Shown: positions 16,979-24,953 of the stretch, in pieces
How the letters are laid out: every line of letters starts with the position of its first letter
Numbering within the stretch: the first letter of the stretch is position 1
Source of the DNA: 66-474 sp035606235
GTDB lineage: Bacteria > Pseudomonadota > Gammaproteobacteria > Xanthomonadales > Rhodanobacteraceae
Assembly (NCBI GenBank): GCA_035606235.1
Contig: DATNFU010000006.1
Coordinates: 1-64,000, forward strand
Direction: 5' to 3'
Length of the DNA stretch: 64,000 nt
Notes under the pieces: generated by a model
What the model was told of the DNA's origin: nothing
Database searches by the model: none
Seen by the model: only the letters and a program-made list of their open reading frames with translations
Made by a program: the position numbers and the translations under genes

Positions 16979-18916
16979 ATGGCCGTAAACCCCACTTTTC
17001 GCACCCCGGTGATCGCCCGGCCCACACCGGAACTGCGCGACAAACTGGAGCAGATGTGGAAAGACAAACCCGGCCTGCTCGGCTGGCTTTCCACCGTGGA
17101 TCACAAAAAGATCGGTCATCGTTACATCTTCACCGCTTTCATCTTCCTGATCGTGGGTGGACTGGAAGCGCTCGGCATGCGCTTGCAATTGGCGCAACCC
17201 GACGAGCATCTGCTGACGCCGGCGCTCTACAACGAGTTCTTCAGCATGCACGGGATGACGATGATCTTCCTGTACTCGCTGCCGATCCTCTCGGGCTTCA
17301 GCAATTACCTGTGGCCGCTGATCCTCGGCACGCGCGACATGGCGTTCCCGCGCATCAACATGTTCACCTACTGGGTGTTCCTGCTGGCCGGCATTTTTCT
17401 TTACATCGGTTTCTGGGAAGGCAAGGGCACCAATGTCGGCTGGTTCAACTACGTGCCGCTGGCTTCGCGCGCGTATGACCCGGATTGGAACGTGGACATT
17501 TACTCGCTGGGGATGATTTTCCTCGGCATTTCCACCACCGCCGGCGCAATCAACTTCATTGCCACCGCGTTCCGCACGCGTGCGCCGGGCATGACCATCA
17601 GCCGCGTGCCGATCATGATCTGGGGCACGCTGACCGCCAACGTCGGCCTGCTGTTCGCGGTGCCCGCCGTGAGCCTGGATTTCTTCCTGCTGTGGTGCGA
17701 CCGTCAATTCGGCACGCACTTTTTCGATCCCGCCGTCGGCGGTCGGCCGCTGCTATGGCAACACTTGTTCTGGATCTTCGGCCATCCCTGGGTGTACGCG
17801 ATCGTGCTACCGGCGATGAGCATCGTCTCGCAGGCGCTGCCCGTTTACTGCCGGCGACCGTTGGTGGCGCAGTCGGCGGTGGTGCTGGCGACGATCCTGA
17901 CGATGGTGCTCGGCTTCGGCGTGTGGGTGCACCACATGTTCTCGACCGGCTTGCCGGCGGTGGCGATGGGCTTCTTCAGCGCCGCGAGTTTCGTGATCGT
18001 CATTCCCTCGGCGGTCTCGGTGTTCGCGTGGGTGGCGACGATCTGGACCGGACGGCCGGTGTTCACCACCGCGTTCAAGTTCTTCGCCGCCGAAGTGGTG
18101 CTGTTCGTGATCGGCGGCGTGTCGGGTTTCATGACCGCTGCGGTGCCGCTCGACTGGCAACTCACCGATACCTACTTCGTGGTGGCGCACCTCCACTACG
18201 TGCTGATCGGCATCAACGTGTTCCCGGTGATCGGCGGAATCTATCACTGGTTCCCGAAGATGAGCGGCAAGATGCTGAGCGAGAAACTCGGCTGGTGGAA
18301 TTTCTGGCTGATGTTCATCGGATTCAACGTCGGCTTCTTCCCGATGCACATCTCGGGACTCGCCGGCATGCCCCGGCGCATCTACACCTATCCCGCCTCG
18401 ATGGGCTGGGGCGATCTCAACCTGGTCACGACTATCGGTGCCTTCATCTTCGCGCTTGGCGTACTGCTGTTCGTGATCAACGTGGTGATGAGTCTGTTCG
18501 CCGGCCGCAAGGCGCCGCCGAATCCGTGGGATGCCGATTCGCTGGAGTGGGCCACGGAATCACCGCCGCCCAGCTACAACTTCGCGGTGATCCCGCAGGT
18601 GGGCAGTCTGCATCCGCTGTGGGAAGGCCGGCTGGAAGAGAAGGGCGGCCGCAGCATCCTGGAAGAGGGCGCGGTGCTCGACCACGAGCACGAGATTCCC
18701 GGCACCACCGTGCTCGACGCCGAGCCCGACGTGATCCTGAAGCAACCGCATCCGACGCTCGCGCCGCTGATCATGGCGCTGCTGATCGCGGGCACCTTCG
18801 TCGGCATGTTGCTGACGATGTGGTGGGTCGCGTTTGGTTGCATGCTCGCGATGATCCCGGCGTTGTTCTACTGGTTCTGGCCCAATGCCGAAACCGGCTG
18901 GGAGATCCGCGCATGA
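16979..18916 (+). CDS. ctaD: Cytochrome c oxidase subunit I (CoxN-like, heme-copper oxidase)
   Basis: 645 residues from the ATG at 16979, longer than a minimal subunit I because of about 120 C-terminal residues with two extra helices (near 605-640). Twelve core transmembrane helices hold the heme a/a3-CuB site: MHGMTMIF, VHHMFSTG, and AHLHYVLIG near the end. The crosslinked Tyr is kept in GHPWVYAIVLP, but the Glu of the usual HPEVY motif is Trp; the K-channel Lys is in TAFKFFAAE. That points to an alternative-type oxidase such as CoxMNOP rather than the main aa3 enzyme. It reduces O2 to water and pumps protons in the cytoplasmic membrane. The stop overlaps the subunit III start. Confidence 0.95.
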   Translation: MAVNPTFRTPVIARPTPELRDKLEQMWKDKPGLLGWLSTVDHKKIGHRYIFTAFIFLIVGGLEALGMRLQLAQPDEHLLTPALYNEFFSMHGMTMIFLYSLPILSGFSNYLWPLILGTRDMAFPRINMFTYWVFLLAGIFLYIGFWEGKGTNVGWFNYVPLASRAYDPDWNVDIYSLGMIFLGISTTAGAINFIATAFRTRAPGMTISRVPIMIWGTLTANVGLLFAVPAVSLDFFLLWCDRQFGTHFFDPAVGGRPLLWQHLFWIFGHPWVYAIVLPAMSIVSQALPVYCRRPLVAQSAVVLATILTMVLGFGVWVHHMFSTGLPAVAMGFFSAASFVIVIPSAVSVFAWVATIWTGRPVFTTAFKFFAAEVVLFVIGGVSGFMTAAVPLDWQLTDTYFVVAHLHYVLIGINVFPVIGGIYHWFPKMSGKMLSEKLGWWNFWLMFIGFNVGFFPMHISGLAGMPRRIYTYPASMGWGDLNLVTTIGAFIFALGVLLFVINVVMSLFAGRKAPPNPWDADSLEWATESPPPSYNFAVIPQVGSLHPLWEGRLEEKGGRSILEEGAVLDHEHEIPGTTVLDAEPDVILKQPHPTLAPLIMALLIAGTFVGMLLTMWWVAFGCMLAMIPALFYWFWPNAETGWEIRA

Positions 18917-19527
18917 GTACGATCTACGAAGAAGGCACGCTGCCGCGGCCGCTGCCGGTGGGCAAGGCGGGATTCCGCACCTCCGGTTGGTGGGGCATGT
19001 TGGCGCTGATCGGCACCGAGACTTCCTTGTTCGCGTATCTGATCTTCAGCTACTTCTATCTGCAATCGCAGAATTCGCAGCCGTGGCCGCCGAGCGGACT
19101 GCCGCCGCTGCGCTATGCAATTCCCACTACGGTGGCGCTGCTGATCAGCGCAGGCACGATGTGGTGGGCGGAGCACAGCATCCGACTTGCGAAGCCGCCG
19201 CGGCTGGTGATCGGAATACTTGTCACGCTGCTGCTGGGCGTGTTGTACGTGATCCTGCAATTCCTCGACTGGAAGATCGAGCCGTTCGTGCTCAATGCGG
19301 ATGCTTACAGCTCGCTGTTCTACGTCATCACGGCCGCGCACGTGCTGCACGCGATCGTCGGCGTGCTCATTCTGGCCGGGATGGTGCTGTGGAGCGCGAT
19401 GGGGCACGTCAGCCCGCAACGTTACGTGCCGATCAGCGTCGCCGCCATGTACTGGTACTTCGTGGTGCTGGTGTGGATCGCCATCTTCGTCACGCTGTAC
19501 CTGCTTCCCTACATTTCCCCGCATTGA
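18913..19527 (+). CDS. ctaE: Cytochrome c oxidase subunit III
   Basis: 204 residues with about five transmembrane helices, shorter than the seven-helix mitochondrial type and like CoxO or quinol-oxidase subunit III. The family residues are visible: TSGWWGMLALIGTETSLFA in the first helix, and ITAAHVLHAIVGVLIL in the fourth. It stabilises subunit I and proton uptake. The ATG overlaps the subunit I stop (ATGA), giving translational coupling in the oxidase operon. Confidence 0.93.
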   Translation: MSTIYEEGTLPRPLPVGKAGFRTSGWWGMLALIGTETSLFAYLIFSYFYLQSQNSQPWPPSGLPPLRYAIPTTVALLISAGTMWWAEHSIRLAKPPRLVIGILVTLLLGVLYVILQFLDWKIEPFVLNADAYSSLFYVITAAHVLHAIVGVLILAGMVLWSAMGHVSPQRYVPISVAAMYWYFVVLVWIAIFVTLYLLPYISPH

Positions 19528-19540
19528 GGTATCGCCCGCC

Positions 19541-19954
19541 GTGCCTGCCATGACCAATCCCAATGTGCCGCCGGATGCGCGCCTGGCCGTCGGCTTCGCC
19601 CTGAACTATGCGGTCTTCGCCGCGCCGCTGGCGTGGATGACCCAGCTTGTTTTCAATTACGCTCTGGCCAGCCACGCCTGTTTTCCGCACGAGATTCCGC
19701 TGGAGGTGCCGGTCTGGGGCGGTCTGTCCTGGATCCTGATCGGCATCGACCTGTTCGCGATCGCGGTCTGCCTGCTCGCGCTCATCACCGCGTTCGGACA
19801 ATGGGCCGCTTGGCGCGGCGCGGATTTGCGCCACGTCGGCCAGCGCCGCAACCGCTACATCGCGCAATGGGCGGTGCTCACCAGCACGCTGTTCACCATC
19901 GCAGTGATCTTCACCATCCTGATGGTGTTCATCGAGCCGGTTTGCAATTATTGA
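19541..19954 (+). CDS. Small membrane protein of the oxidase operon (CoxP-like position)
   Basis: 137 residues from a GTG at 19541 (GAGGT about 10 bases upstream); an ATG at 19550 is the alternative. Three strongly hydrophobic segments are visible, near residues 14-40, 55-77 and 105-130. I see no catalytic motif. Position directly after subunit III matches CoxP/subunit IV-like accessory proteins in alternative oxidase operons, so a structural role is likely. Sequence alone does not prove it. Confidence 0.8.
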   Translation: MPAMTNPNVPPDARLAVGFALNYAVFAAPLAWMTQLVFNYALASHACFPHEIPLEVPVWGGLSWILIGIDLFAIAVCLLALITAFGQWAAWRGADLRHVGQRRNRYIAQWAVLTSTLFTIAVIFTILMVFIEPVCNY

Positions 19955-20052
19955 TGCGCTGTAACCGTTGATGCGGCGCCGGGCGGGCCTCGACTCGCCG
20001 TTCGCAAGCGATAAGGCCGGCGGTTGAAGCCGCGCTGCGAAATGGATTTCGT

Positions 20053-20886
20053 ATGTGGCAACTCCTCACACAATGGAACTGGGAACCCTGGCTGCTGGCG
20101 TGCATCGCCGTCACCACGATCCCCTATCTGATCGGAATGTGGAGGATGGGTCGTGAGCAGCGCAGCCGCATTCTCGGCCGCTGGCGCGCGCTTTCTTTCC
20201 TGACGGGCATCGCGGTGCTGCTGCTCGCCCTTGAATCGCCGCTGGATGCTGCGGCGGATGACCTGTTCTCCGCGCACATGCTGCAACACATGCTGTTGCT
20301 GCTGGTCATTCCGCCGCTGCTGGTGGCGGGCAGGCCGGTGATCACCTGGCTGTGGGCATTCGATCTGGATGCGCGGCGCTGGATTGTGCGCAGTTGGTCG
20401 CGTGCCGGGTTGCAGACCACCTTTCATGGACTGATGCGGCCTATGGTCGTATGGATGCTGCTGACGATCGCGCTGTGCTTCTGGCATCTGCCGGGGCCGT
20501 ACGTCTGGGCGCTGCAGCACGAGTGGATACACGATCTGGAACACCTGAGTTTTCTCGCATTCTCGTTGGCGTTCTGGACCATCGTGATCGAGCCCTACGG
20601 TCAGCGCCGGAGTCTGAGTTACGGCGCAACCATCCTGTTCGTGGTGTCGTCCGGTTTTGTGATGAGCCTGATCGGCGCGGTACTCACACTGGCGCCGCAT
20701 CCGATTTACGCGGTGCATCTGGACACCGCGCGCTACGGCATGAGCACGCTGGCCGACCAGCAGCTCGCGGGCATCATCATGTGGATTCCCTCAAACCTCA
20801 TCCACGTTGCCGCGCTGTGCGTGGTGTTCTTCGCCTGGTTCCGCGCCGACGAACGGCGTGCGCCGCCTTTCTACACATCGCATTGA
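20053..20886 (+). CDS. ctaG: CtaG-type cytochrome c oxidase assembly factor
   Basis: 277 residues, polytopic with about seven transmembrane helices. Family landmarks include the histidine-rich SAHMLQHMLLLLVIPPLLV near the first third, WHLPGPYVWALQHEWIHDLEH in the middle, and a final DQQLAGIIMWIPSNLIH. This is the caa3-CtaG family of Bacillus type, needed for active caa3 oxidase, and not the Cox11 type. It closes the oxidase operon, 98 bases after the small membrane subunit. Confidence 0.93.
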   Translation: MWQLLTQWNWEPWLLACIAVTTIPYLIGMWRMGREQRSRILGRWRALSFLTGIAVLLLALESPLDAAADDLFSAHMLQHMLLLLVIPPLLVAGRPVITWLWAFDLDARRWIVRSWSRAGLQTTFHGLMRPMVVWMLLTIALCFWHLPGPYVWALQHEWIHDLEHLSFLAFSLAFWTIVIEPYGQRRSLSYGATILFVVSSGFVMSLIGAVLTLAPHPIYAVHLDTARYGMSTLADQQLAGIIMWIPSNLIHVAALCVVFFAWFRADERRAPPFYTSH

Positions 20887-20973
20887 CCGCACGCCGACCG
20901 TTTGTTTCCGCGCACGCGGTCATGCTGTCGCTCGCATCGTGCGTTTGCGCAAGCCGTCCCAGGGAAGGTTCTC

Positions 20974-22158
20974 GTGAAAGCCGTTACATTCCATGGCAAG
21001 CAGGATTTCCGGGTAGACAACGTGCCCGACCCGAAAATCATCGAGCCCACCGATGCGGTCATCCGCATCACTTCGGCCGCGATCTGCGGCTCGGATTTGC
21101 ATCTTTATTCCGTGTTGACGATGTTTCTCGAAGAGGGCGACATCATCGGTCACGAACCGATGGGCATCGTCGAGGAGGTCGGTTCCGAGGTGAAGAACAT
21201 CAAGCGCGGCGATCGCGTGGTGGTGCCGTTCAATATTTCCTGCGGGCATTGCTGGATGTGCAACCACGGCCTGTTCGCGCAGTGCGAAACCACGCAGGTG
21301 ACCGAGCAGGGCAACGGCGCGGCATTGTTCGGCTACACCAAGTTGTACGGTGAAGTGCCGGGCGCGCAGGCCGAGTACCTGCGCGTGCCACAGGCGCAGT
21401 TCGGCCCGATCGTGGTGCCGGAAGGACCGGCCGATGAGCGCTTTCTTTATCTCTCCGACGTGCTCCCGACCGCGTGGCAGGCGGTCGAATACGCCAACGT
21501 TGCGAAAGGCGGTTCGCTTGCGGTGTTCGGTCTCGGGCCGATCGGCCAGATGTGCTGCCGCATCGCCAAGGTCAAAGGTGTCGAGCGCGTGTTCGGCATC
21601 GACAGCGTGCCCGAGCGCCTGCAGATGGCGCGACGCCACGGCGTGGAAACCATCGACATGAGCCAGGTGGACGACGTGCCCGGCTACCTCCGCGAGCAGA
21701 CCGATGGGCGCGGGCCGGACGGCGTGATCGACGCGGTCGGCATGGAGGCGCACGGCGCGCCGGTGCAGGAGATGATGCAGAAGTCCGCGGGCCTGATGCC
21801 GGATGCGGTGTCGGAAAAGATCATCCCGAAGATGGGCGTGGATCGCCTGGCCGCGCTGGATGCGGCGATCGAGACGGTGCGCCGCGGCGGCACGGTGTCG
21901 GTCATCGGTGTCTATGGCGGCCAGACCGATCCGATGCCGATGATGAAGATGTTCGACAAGGGCATCCAGTTCCGCATGGGCCAGGCGCACGTCAAGCGCT
22001 GGGTGCCGGAGATCATGCCGCTGCTTCTGGACGACAACGATCCGCTGGGCGCGGAAGATCTCGCCACCCATCATCTTCCGCTGGACCAGGCGCCATATGG
22101 CTACGAGATCTTCCAGAAGAAGCAGGATGGGGCGATCAAGGTGGTGCTTCATCCGTAG
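20974..22158 (+). CDS. Zinc-dependent alcohol dehydrogenase, glutathione-independent formaldehyde dehydrogenase-like
   Basis: 394 residues from a GTG at 20974, with GGAAGG 7 bases upstream. The catalytic zinc site is in AAICGSDLHLY plus IIGHEPMGIVEEVG; the structural zinc cysteines are in CGHCWMCNHGLFAQC; the NAD motif is VFGLGPIGQMCCRIA. The large insert and the V-I-G-V-Y-G-G turn resemble the FDH-like branch of the medium-chain superfamily. Standing near an XoxF-like dehydrogenase, it may remove formaldehyde or another aldehyde, though the substrate is inferred from context. A truncated SDR lies just downstream; zinc dehydrogenase and SDR pairs of this type occur together elsewhere. Confidence 0.92.
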   Translation: MKAVTFHGKQDFRVDNVPDPKIIEPTDAVIRITSAAICGSDLHLYSVLTMFLEEGDIIGHEPMGIVEEVGSEVKNIKRGDRVVVPFNISCGHCWMCNHGLFAQCETTQVTEQGNGAALFGYTKLYGEVPGAQAEYLRVPQAQFGPIVVPEGPADERFLYLSDVLPTAWQAVEYANVAKGGSLAVFGLGPIGQMCCRIAKVKGVERVFGIDSVPERLQMARRHGVETIDMSQVDDVPGYLREQTDGRGPDGVIDAVGMEAHGAPVQEMMQKSAGLMPDAVSEKIIPKMGVDRLAALDAAIETVRRGGTVSVIGVYGGQTDPMPMMKMFDKGIQFRMGQAHVKRWVPEIMPLLLDDNDPLGAEDLATHHLPLDQAPYGYEIFQKKQDGAIKVVLHP

Positions 22159-22181
22159 CCGAGAAGCGAGGCGACCTGTTC

Positions 22182-22229
22182 ATGAGATTGAAACCCCTCC
22201 ACCGGCAAACCATCGTGATCGAAGCCTGA
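22182..22229 (+). pseudogene. Remnant of a short-chain dehydrogenase start
   Basis: Sixteen codons from an ATG at 22182 to TGA encode MRLKPLHRQTIVIEA. The intact SDR at 9878 opens with RLKPIREQTIVITGASSG, so this looks like the first strand of the same family, broken just before the TGxxxGIG nucleotide-binding motif. A GCGAGG site lies about 10 bases upstream. The rest of the gene is not recognisable downstream. A functional micropeptide is possible but less likely. Confidence 0.6.
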
Positions 22230-22521
22230 CGCTGCGTGCTCTGGTGGTGGCACCGGTGATTTGGCTCTCATTCTTTTCCGCTCGGGAGAGGATTGGAGTG
22301 CACGCGTCAGTGTCGATCTCCGCGACACACCGTAATCCGCGCGTTTCCAGCGCCGCGCGCGCGGCCGGGTTCTTTGCGGCAAACCGGCACATAGCGACCG
22401 TGACGCCGGCGCAATCGCTCGGCGCCGAGGTTTGATTTCAATCCGGGAATATCGACGAATTCTGGATAGACTGCGACGGCAGCTTCTTGCTTGCCCGCCT
22501 CAAACCGACGAGGAGCGTCGC
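22230..22521. other. Intergenic spacer with no recognisable gene
   Basis: Between the SDR remnant and the NirK-like fusion I find no ORF with homology features, no RNA gene and no repeat-family copy. It may be decayed sequence from the lost SDR plus the promoter of the next gene. Confidence 0.5.
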
Positions 22522-24543
22522 ATGTCACACGCGCAGGTTCGCGAGCACTTCTTCGAAGCCCGGCCGGCAATGGCGAGGACCGCATTGCGGGTCGCTTTCG
22601 GCCTCATCTGGGTGGCCAACGCCGCGTTCACCTGGACCTCGGGCTTTGCGGTCCATTACGTTGGCTACCTGCACAATGCCGCGCAGGGGCAGCCCGGCTG
22701 GTCGGCATGGTGGTTCAATTTCTGGATCTGGCTCGTCACGCCCAATGCCGGGGTTTTCGTGTGGCTCACCCGCGCGATCGAAACCGGGCTCGCGGCGGCG
22801 CTGGTGCTGGGGTTCGCGCGCAAGACGATCTATGCGCTGGGTGCGCTGTTCAGCCTGCTGATCTGGAGCACTGCAGAAGGCTTCGGCGGGCCGTACACGG
22901 TCGGCGCGACCAACATGGGCGCCGGCATCATTTACGTGCTGGTGTTCGTCGCGCTGATCGTCATCAGCCGCGCGGGCCCGAGCCCCTACAGTATTGATTA
23001 CTACATCGAGCAAGCCTGGTCGCGTTGGCGGCTGATTTCCGACTGGCGCGCCGACACGCTGCCGGTCGCGGTGCATCCTATGTCCTGGCGCGTGCAGGCG
23101 CCGGCGTTGATCGGCATCGCCTTGCTGGTTTTTTTCCTCGTCGCCGGACTGCACAGCAGCTTGAACGTGCGGCCGCCGACGCCTACTGCTGCCGCGGCTG
23201 CGGTGTCGCCGCTGTCGCTGGCATCCAGCGAGCCCATCCCGCAGGCGCGCGATGCGCGTCTGCCGCCGCTGACGCCGGGCAATAGTGTGGACGTCAACAT
23301 CGAGGCCACCGACAAGAACGTTGCGATCGCCAGCGGCGTGCGATACCAGGCCTGGACTTTCGGGGGCGGCGTGCCAGGCCCGGTCATCCACGTTCGCCAG
23401 GGACAGACGATCAACGTCACCTTCACCAATCGCGGCACGATGCAGCATTCGCTGGACTTCCATGCCGCCATGACGCCGCCGAGTTTGCATTACGTGGACA
23501 TCATGCCCGGCAAATCCATGACGTATTCGTTTGTTGCGCGCGTGCCCGGTGCATTCGTCTATCACTGCGGCACGCCCCCGGTGTTGCTGCACATGGCAAA
23601 CGGCATGTATGGCGCGCTGATCGTGGACCCCGCGACGCCCTTGCCGCCTGCGGAAGAAAGTTACGTGCTGGTGCAGGGCGAGTGGTACACCCAGCAGGTT
23701 TCCGGAAAACTGATGGGAGCCGATTATCAGAAGATGACCGAGGAGCGACCGGATGAGGTCGTTTTCAACGGCGCCGCATTCCAGTATCGCGATCATCCGC
23801 TGCCGGTCACGCCGGGCAGGCGCGTGCGCATCTATTTCGTGGACGCCGGTCCGAATCTGTCGAGTTCTTTCCACGTGATCGGCGCGATCTTCGACAAGGT
23901 TTATCCCGACGAGGATCCGGCGCACGCGTTGAGCGGCGTTTCCACTTACCTGGTTTCACCGGGTGCGGGTGCGGTGTTCGATTTGATGATTCCTGATGCG
24001 GGCAAATATGCGTTCGTGGATCACGATATGGCGCACATGTCCATCGGCGCGCAGGGCATCTTCGCCGTCGGCACCAACGCGGAACCGCCGCCGGGAACCC
24101 CGGTTGCGACCCCTGCGGCGATGGCGAGTGCCGCGCCCGCCACCAGTGCGGCGCCGGCAGCAAACGCGCCCGCGCCTGCCGCACCGACCCGCCCTTACAA
24201 GTTCGACGCAGCGCACGGTGCATCGCTGTTCACCACCACTTGCTCGGCGTGCCATCAGGCCACCGGCATGGGACTGCCCGGTGCGTTTCCACCGCTCAAG
24301 GCCGATCCGGTGGTGCTGAATCCGGATCCCACCAGGCAGATCGAAACCATCCTGCACGGACTGCAAGGCCAGAACATCGGTGGCACCCTCTACCAGACGC
24401 CGATGCCGCCCTTCGGCGGCACGTTGAATGACGTCGATATCGCGGACATCGCCAACCACGAGCGATCCTCGTGGGGCAATCAGGCAAGATTGATCACGGC
24501 CGAGCAAGTGAAAGCGGCGCGCGCGGCTGCGCCGTCGAAGTAG
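22522..24543 (+). CDS. Tripartite fusion: DoxX-like membrane domain, NirK-like copper domain, cytochrome c
   Basis: 673 residues from the ATG at 22522, with GAGGAG 6 bases upstream. Residues 20-150 carry about four DoxX-like helices; a fifth helix (195-212) leads to a periplasmic two-domain cupredoxin. All NirK ligands are readable. Type 1 Cu: H309, C349, H357, M362 (HCGTPPVLLHMANGM). Type 2 Cu: H314, H348, H501. Catalytic pair: D312 (HSLDFH) and H451 (SFHVIG). An Ala/Pro linker (520-558) joins a cytochrome c with CSACH at 574-578 and a candidate Met in TPMPPFGG. The usual reaction is nitrite to nitric oxide, with the fused heme as a built-in donor. An oxidase-like role is possible. It follows the terminal oxidase cluster. 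Confidence 0.9.
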   Translation: MSHAQVREHFFEARPAMARTALRVAFGLIWVANAAFTWTSGFAVHYVGYLHNAAQGQPGWSAWWFNFWIWLVTPNAGVFVWLTRAIETGLAAALVLGFARKTIYALGALFSLLIWSTAEGFGGPYTVGATNMGAGIIYVLVFVALIVISRAGPSPYSIDYYIEQAWSRWRLISDWRADTLPVAVHPMSWRVQAPALIGIALLVFFLVAGLHSSLNVRPPTPTAAAAAVSPLSLASSEPIPQARDARLPPLTPGNSVDVNIEATDKNVAIASGVRYQAWTFGGGVPGPVIHVRQGQTINVTFTNRGTMQHSLDFHAAMTPPSLHYVDIMPGKSMTYSFVARVPGAFVYHCGTPPVLLHMANGMYGALIVDPATPLPPAEESYVLVQGEWYTQQVSGKLMGADYQKMTEERPDEVVFNGAAFQYRDHPLPVTPGRRVRIYFVDAGPNLSSSFHVIGAIFDKVYPDEDPAHALSGVSTYLVSPGAGAVFDLMIPDAGKYAFVDHDMAHMSIGAQGIFAVGTNAEPPPGTPVATPAAMASAAPATSAAPAANAPAPAAPTRPYKFDAAHGASLFTTTCSACHQATGMGLPGAFPPLKADPVVLNPDPTRQIETILHGLQGQNIGGTLYQTPMPPFGGTLNDVDIADIANHERSSWGNQARLITAEQVKAARAAAPSK

Positions 24544-24585
24544 CGGTTCTGTCACGCGCAACGCACGGCTTGGCCGACCCGCGCG

Positions 24586-24614
24586 TTGACGGGCCGTCGA
24601 GGCTGCGGTAATTT
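24586..24614 (+). promoter_or_regulatory. Candidate promoter of the thrS leader
   Basis: TTGACG at 24586-24591 and TAATTT at 24609-24614 are separated by 17 bases. Expected initiation near 24621 would give a leader that contains the threonine-rich mini-ORF and the hairpin before thrS. The -35 match is 5 of 6; the -10 match is weak, so this is a prediction. Confidence 0.45.
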
Positions 24615-24673
24615 CCGAAGTCCGATCATTTGCCGAAGGGTGGCGCACGGAAACGTGCAGCCGAGCGTGCGAC

Positions 24674-24694
24674 ATGGCAACTACGACCCTCTGA
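24674..24694 (+). CDS. Putative thrS leader peptide (M-A-T-T-T-L)
   Basis: A six-codon ORF reads ATG GCA ACT ACG ACC CTC TGA, with three successive threonine codons, all different. A T-run terminator begins about 10 bases after the stop, and thrS (threonyl-tRNA synthetase) follows. That is the layout of ribosome-mediated attenuation: stalling at Thr codons when charged tRNA-Thr is scarce would favour read-through. The ribosome-binding site is weak, which is the main reservation. Confidence 0.6.
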   Translation: MATTTL

Positions 24695-24704
24695 TTGAGC
24701 TTAT

Positions 24705-24744
24705 CGCGCGGCCCTCCGAAAGGACGCCTCGCGCGTCTTTTTTT
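24705..24744 (+). terminator. Intrinsic terminator / attenuator upstream of thrS
   Basis: GACGC (24723-24727) and GCGTC (24733-24737) form a compact stem directly followed by seven T (24738-24744). An overlapping alternative pairs CGCGCG (24705-24710) with CGCGCG (24730-24735) around a TCC-GAAA-GGA tetraloop hairpin. The two structures share bases and so are mutually exclusive. It stands 210 bases before thrS and just after the Thr-codon mini-ORF; it could otherwise simply terminate the upstream NirK-like gene, 160 bases away. Confidence 0.75.
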
Positions 24745-24854
24745 GTATTCGCCCTTCGGTTTTGTTTCCGTCACCCTTGTGTACGAGCTTGCTGCAAGCG
24801 ACCGGCGCGCACTGTTTTTGGTCGCGGCAAGCAGGCTCCTGCATGCAAAGTCAC

Positions 24855-24914
24855 TGGGTTCCGGCTCGGGCGAAGCCCGGCCTGCCCCGGACTTGATCCG
24901 GGGCAGGAATGACG
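24855..24914. repeat. ATTCCGG-family dispersed repeat, copy 1
   Basis: TTCCGG followed by two hairpins (CGGGC-GAA-GCCCG and GCCCCGG-ACTTGAT-CCGGGGC), ending AGGAATGACG. It belongs to the same family as stretches near 56302, 58226 and 58989: inverted GTCATTCC/GGAATGAC ends with a GC-rich hairpin between. It lies in the thrS leader downstream of the attenuator. Confidence 0.7.
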
Positions 24915-24953
24915 AACCCCAAAAAACTCGCTTCCATTCCGGTTCCAGTTCCC

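Noticed and set aside
22230..22521. A small gene between the zinc dehydrogenase and the NirK-like fusion
   Set aside because: Short overlapping frames on both strands have no ribosome-binding site or motif.
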